64,000 bases of DNA, taken from positions 310,001-374,000 of the forward strand of contig JAQSEB010000013.1 of assembly GCA_030063045.1 (NCBI GenBank). Direction: 5' to 3'. The stretch comes from Pratylenchus scribneri (lineage: Eukaryota > Nematoda > Chromadorea > Rhabditida > Pratylenchidae). Numbering within the stretch: position 1 is the first letter of the stretch; every line of letters starts with the position of its first letter. The translations under genes and the position numbers were made by a program. This document shows positions 57,601-64,000 of the stretch, in pieces. Below the pieces are notes generated by a model, which worked only from the letters and a program-made list of their open reading frames with translations, was not told where the DNA came from and did no database searches.

Positions 57601-60600
57601 AATTTCACATTATAGAATTGCTATTAAAATTCAAAGGCATTATATTTGAAAGACATTAATTTCGGAATTTAAATGCATATTTAAATGATTTAATTATATT
57701 TCAGTTAAATTCATAAATTTCAGTTATTTTAATTTATCATTATCTTTTAATTAAAATTAAATTTTAAATATTACTCATCTAATTTAGAATATAAATTAAA
57801 AGGGTTTTATTTTATAAAATAAATGTTTTAAAAATAATTATATTTTAATTTAGTCTAACAGAGGCTAAATTGAATTACCGTAGGCCAAGGATAATTTAAA
57901 GTAAGGAAAAATTCGAAGGAAACGAAGTTGTTGCTGAATGACTGATTCGACTTGCAGGCACAATCAGAATTACTAAATTCAAATTAATTATTCATTTTTC
58001 TCAGAAGAATTTATTGAATAAAACGTTGAAAAATCGCTGAAAAATTCAGTCGTTTTAGGTTATAAAAATTGAATGGGAAAAAAAGTGAATTCGCCAGGAA
58101 AAATATCGCAAATTTAAATAAAATCTCCTCTTTTCACAAAATAATTATTATAATATATCTCGATAATTTTATGGGAATATATTTATATACATTATGACCT
58201 TCATTTATAAAATTTAATGGACAGCCTTAATTCCTTTTATGATCGGTTATTCAATGCAAATAATAAAATTGCATTATATATATTTTTTTAATTTTTATAA
58301 TAAATTTTAATTTATATTTCAATAGATTCACATTTAATAAAATAAGATTCCTTCAAGAAAAATTCGATCAAATTTAAGAAAAAATTTTACTTAAAATATA
58401 AATTATTTGTTTCAAATTAATTTTAATATTTTTATCGAATTGAATAAATTAAAAAAATATAAATTATTTTTAAAAGTACATAATTATCAATAGACATTCC
58501 TTTGGTTATTAACATTGATTGTTATAATAATATAAAATACATATAAATTTACTGATAAATTTTTAAAAAATTTATTCAAACGAGTGAAATATTCGAAATT
58601 TTTCTTTTTTAACATACAATTTAATTTAATAATATTTGTAGATTATTCTAGGTAATTGACTAATCTTTTTTATTCATTTAAAAATTAATTAATTTTATTA
58701 TTAATAATTCCCGTCTGTCAATATAAATATAAAGAATTTTCCAGAAATATAATTTTTTTAATTGATTTAGGAGTAGGAGTAGAATATATATTAATTTTTC
58801 TTAATGATTGAAGATTGTTTTTAATATATATTAGGAAATAATTTTGCTTTTGAGAGAATTATCATTCGCACAAAGACAAAATTAAAATTTGTTTTTAGAT
58901 AATAGGCGGAGTCATAATTTAGTTTTCTAAAAAAAATTCAAATTTACATGTCCTCAACTTCTTTGATTTTCTCAATTTATTTAAAAGATTTGTTCTTTTT
59001 ATAAAATTATATTTTAATATTCAATAATTTAATTAATATTTATATTCGAAATTAAATTTTATAAGATTTACATAAAATATTAATTAGAAGAGTATTAATT
59101 ACTTAATAATTTTTATTTTAAAGTAATTTCAAGTGTTCTTTTTTCTGTATTATTATTTAGCTTTAATATACGTTGTTAAAATGCCGAGACACAATTCAAA
59201 ACCATAAGAAAATTATTGAAAATGATATACCCCTGGTTATTAAATTTATTTTCTTAATCTATTCTTGAATTAACTTTATTCAATTTCTTTCTGATATACT
59301 CCATTTGCAGCTCCTAAAAGACAATTTTTAATTTTAAAAATTTAATTACAATCAAACCAGATAATGTTGCCGGCGATAGGACTGAAGCGCAGCCTCCTGA
59401 ATCTCTCGAATTCGATTTTACTAAATCAAATAAATTAATAAAAATTATTAAAATAAAAATTAACATTTATATAATTATTATCATGGAAAATTTAATTTTA
59501 ATTATAAATTTCTAATATTTTACCATTCAGAATTTTTTTGGTACTGATATTTCTTTTTCAATTTTTATGATTAACTTTTGATTTTAATTAAATAGATTAA
59601 AGAAAAAATTATTTATTTTTTATTTTCTTCTGTTATTTTCAGATATGTGATGTTTTCATTTAAATAAATTTTTCTTAATTTTTCTTCATGTTAATAATTA
59701 TTTATTCGTTTCGTACAATATTTATCATTTTCTATTGTTTTTATTTTTATTATTCGATTTATAACAATGGTAACTTTTTTATTATTCAGTTTCTAATATT
59801 TTATTTCTTAGACCTTATTTTAGAAATATAAAATCACATTGTGATAAAATATTTATATTATAAAATATTATTTTTATTTATTAGCTCAAAATACTCAATT
59901 GTACGGTTAAATCCGGTAAATTTTCACAAATTGATGAAATCGACCATTTTATATTCATTGCTATTTCTATATATAATAATTCCTTTCATTTTTAAAATTT
60001 AAAAAAAAAAAAGAAAATATTTGATTCATTCTGTATTAGGTAATTTTTGATGATATTAAATTTATAAATAATAAAACAATACCAAAAAAACATCAATAAT
60101 TTCAGAATACAAAAAATTTTGCCTACCAATCCCACTTTTCAAATTAAATATTTTGAAATTTGTAAAATGAATTATTTTGAATATAAATCAATTGACTTTT
60201 TTTGTTTGTAATAATGCCAATTTCATTAAGATATAGTTAACATAAAATAAATATTAGATACATTTATTTAATGTAATTAGATAATTTATTTGAAATCATA
60301 TTTTTGTTTTTAAAATAATCTGCTCTCAGTAAATTTTGTCATTTGTTGGAGGGCCCAAGTAAGGATATTTTTTGAAAATGCTCCGTTTTAAATAAATTAA
60401 AAAAAGTTAATTTTTTTCACTTTTAATTTACTATAAAATATTTTTTTATTTATTTATATACCATATGAGATCGACGAAATTCTTTTATATTTTATTATCA
60501 GCCACCTTAAATAGAAATCTATTGACTGGACAATTAAACCATTTAAGCCTATGATTGTGGCAAAATGGAAAAAATCCTATTTTTTATGTATTATTGAATT

Positions 60601-63600
60601 GAATGTTCTATCAATTTAAATTTATCGATTTTTTTATCCAAAATTATTTTTTAGCATATTTTTTATCAACAGAGCACATAAGAAAATAGATAAATTATCT
60701 TTCCTTCAAAAATAAGATTTATAATTTCTTTATATTTTGTGGCTAATATATTAAAATTATTCTGTGAAGATAAAGATCCTTCCTGGCAATAGGACAAGAA
60801 ATAAAATTTTTATACTTTTTTTTCTTTATTAATTTTTTTTCTTTATTTTGTTATATTTATTTATATTACAAGCAATAAAATAAATAATTATTCATATATT
60901 TATATTTTATTTATTTCTATAAATGATTTATTGATAGAAATATATTTTTCTTTTTAATATTTTGATAATTTTATGGTATTAGATTGGAATATTTTAATTT
61001 TTTAATGATTTTTTATATTAACAATTGTAAAATTGATGAATAAGAAAGCCATTTCTTTTACATAAAATATTATGACTAATTAAAATTTAAGAATATATAA
61101 TAAAATTAATTTTAAAAATCTTTTCAAATATTTTAATTAATTTATAATAAATATTTGAAATTTTTTTTAAATTTCATCCCGATTATCATTTATATTTGGT
61201 ATTATTCTATTTCTATGATCAGCAATTGTTCGAAGAAAATTGATATGCAATTTTTGAACAATCCCAAAATTAAAATATATAAGGATTTTTTGTAGTTGCC
61301 CAAAAGCTTGGATTTATTATTTAAACTTTTTCGCACTATTTGAATTTTAAGGAAATATATTAACATATTCAAAAAAAACAAATATATTCAAATAAAATTA
61401 ATTTCTTTTATATACAAAATTATATAAATTATCGTTAAAAGATTTTTTTAAATTTACGTAAATTATTTCTTATATTTAATTTCTTTAAATTTTTTTGAAT
61501 ATTTCTTATTTTTACAAAATTATTTTAAAATTATTATTTTTTTTATGATGAAATAATAATTTTCAATATAGATAAAATAAATTTAATGTTTTTTAAATTA
61601 TTTTTTACTATTACTATAATGCATCAGAATATTTTTTCATTACAGAAGTTTTGTCTGAAATGCTTGATTCATAAGAGCATATTGTTGAAGATAGATCAGC
61701 TGTGTTTGTTTCATAAGATCATATTGTTGAAGTTAGTTTTGCATTGTTTGATTTATTTATACATAAAATTAAATATTTTTTCTTTTCTTTTTATAAATAT
61801 CTTGCGTAGATGCATATATATATACACCATATTCCCAGCTACCAATAGGCTGCTTTGCTAAAGTGTATTCATATTTTTTCCATTCATCAAATTCTGGCAA
61901 TCCTCAATAATTTTGTTTTTTTTGCCAAAGCTTCGTAAAATTTGTTAAAAATTACCAATATTACTAATAAAAGGAAAATGTTTATATTTTTATTTTTTAG
62001 AATTCAGAAAAATTATACTAAAAAAATTCACAATGATTGATAAAAATAGTTTATTTACAATATATGAAAATAGTTTTTTTTCTAATAATATATTCAAATT
62101 TATTCAAATTATACAATATTTTCAGAAAATTATTTTTAATTCTATTTCAAATATTTTAGAATATTAATTCGGATAAGGATGGAGTTATTAAAAATAATTG
62201 TATAAATTTTTTATTGTTCTCATTTTATTTGATGCATTTTGCATGAAGTCATACTGTCTTTTGTGGTAATTGAAAGCAATGTGGCCATGCTTTTTACTTA
62301 AATCGTCAATTTTTCTTTTTTTTATTTTTGAAAATTTTATTTAATTTCTTAATTAATTTTTAAAAGTTGTGTATTTCTTTTTTAGAATCTTAATATATTT
62401 ATGAATTATGAATAAAAAATCATTTTAATTTATGATCAATCTATTTTAATCAAATGGTATTATATCAAAGTTATTGAAAAGAAATTAATTTAATTTAATT
62501 TTTTTAAATTTATCAATTTCTTTTTTCTATCATTTTTTATTCATTTTTCAAATTTTATTGAGAAATATAATTTATTTTAAGAATTTAAAAATTATAAATT
62601 TTTTACTAAAACTTTCCATTCATATTTTTCAATTTTAAAATTTAAAATTATATTTTAGCAAGGTTAATTACATAAAAATATTTGAAAATATAAAAAATAA
62701 ATTTTATTAAAAAACATTTTATATTATTAAAGATATATTTATTTAAATATGTCTATTTTCTTTTGTTCTTATATTTAAAATGCTTTAGATATTAGCGTTA
62801 AATAAAATATCTATAAAAATTTTTTTAATTTTTTGTCTTTACTTTAATCATTAATATTAATATATATAATTTTATCTTGTATTTCTAAAAATATATCTTT
62901 ACAATTTAAAATTTTTTTTATATTATCGCTTGCTGGCACGAAATTTATCACCATCGCTGACATAATTCTATGTGAAGTTTTGATTGTCTAAAAATTTAAC
63001 TTAGAAAAATCACTACATTATTTAAATTTAAATTATTTTGAAAATTAAGTTATTTTATAGTACGACAATCTTTTATTTCGAATTTAAAAATTTGCATTTG
63101 ATTATTATCACAATTATTTTATATCATTCTTTGATTTAAGTTAATACTTAGCCTAATTTTTTAGATATATTTTAAATTTAATTTTGTAATTTTATTTGTA
63201 TAATTTTTTTTCTAATAATTATTTTTTTTATTATTACTAAATAATTATCATATTTGGTTTTATGGGTCTAATTTTCTTAGATACGCACCCTGTATTTTTA
63301 TTATTATTAAAATTATTTTTTTTCTAAATTTTTACCTTCAAAAAATCAGTTTTACTGTCCCTGGCATGAGTTATTTAAAATCTAAATTTTGAAAAAATTT
63401 AGTTTAAATTAAAGAATTAATTATTATAATGTAATTTAATCTATGTTCCACAAATTGTACTAATTTTTTTTCTATATCGTTTTTTAGAGATATATTATGG
63501 GCATATTCTTTATAATAATTTAATTATTAAAAAAATACTAAATAAATTTTCCTATGTTTATATATTTGAAATTACATAGTTAATTTTTTTCGAATAATTT

Positions 63601-64000
63601 AAAATTTAAAATTTTTTTGAGAATTATATAAACAAAATTTGCACAAATTACAAAAATAAAAAAACGATTCAACAATTACACCTATAAACATATTTAAAAA
63701 ATTTAAATTATTATTTATAATATTATATAAATCTTTTTTATATTCTAATTTTTATTTATTGTTATATCGAATTTATTGATATTTTGAAAAAAAAATTCTT
63801 TCTGAACAATCTCATTCGGTATAAATTATTTTTATCTAATTTAATTTGCAATATTATTAATTTAATATCAACTCATATATTAATTAAAAAATTCTATAAT
63901 TTCTCTAACGTTTATTTTATTTTTTCCAATTTTTTATATTTCATTCATAGATTTAGGTCTCATATTTTTTCTTTCTTTGTTTGTTCGAAATTTATATAAC
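54693..64000. other. Long AT-rich gene-free stretch to window end
   Basis: No gene, RNA or mobile element supported. Frames at 55041-55400, 61586-61861 and 63784-63999 are dominated by Phe, Ile, Leu, Lys and Asn and lack motifs. A somewhat G+C-richer patch near 55170-55260 has no clear content. Confidence 0.5.

Overview
The window is very AT-rich invertebrate nuclear DNA. The best guess is a nematode. The reasons are short GT-AG introns of about 40 bases, an innexin-type gap-junction gene, and an Argonaute PAZ region that most resembles the worm-specific WAGO branch. The low G+C would suit a root-knot nematode, but that is only an inference.

Layout. Positions 1-12,100 are almost gene-free AT-rich DNA, with one possible exon on the minus strand (2149-2335) and a G+C-rich duplicated repeat carrying tRNA-like promoter boxes (8454-9290). 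A spliced RING-finger gene with a frameshift lies at 12,103-13,213, followed by simple tandem repeats. From about 14.4 to 34.2 kb is a Polinton/Maverick, a virus-like DNA transposon. From 34.4 kb to the end the DNA is again AT-rich. That part holds a tiny candidate spliced membrane-protein gene, a 31-bp minisatellite between two G+C-rich palindromes, a fold-back element and a 626-bp inverted-repeat element with perfect 8-bp target duplications.

The Polinton carries the expected replication and virion genes: protein-primed DNA polymerase B, chromodomain integrase, packaging ATPase, adenain-like protease, major capsid protein, a probable penton-type minor capsid protein, and two small glycine/basic virion-type proteins. 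Most genes sit 30-80 bases downstream of their own TATA box, so they look separately transcribed. This copy is decayed. I see in-frame stops in polB, the innexin and a disordered-protein gene, frameshifts in polB, the minor-capsid-like gene and a helical-repeat gene, and a 5'-truncated gene at the right edge.

The most unusual part is the accessory block between polB and the capsid genes (19.5-24.9 kb). It holds a stand-alone PAZ-domain protein cut from a WAGO-like Argonaute, an intronless innexin, a zinc-ribbon-like protein, a separate copy of the Vsr-like nuclease domain normally embedded in the polymerase, and a protein built of helical repeats. I infer that the PAZ protein could sequester host small RNAs and that the innexin could alter cell-cell coupling. 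Both resemble viral strategies, but neither function is shown by the sequence.
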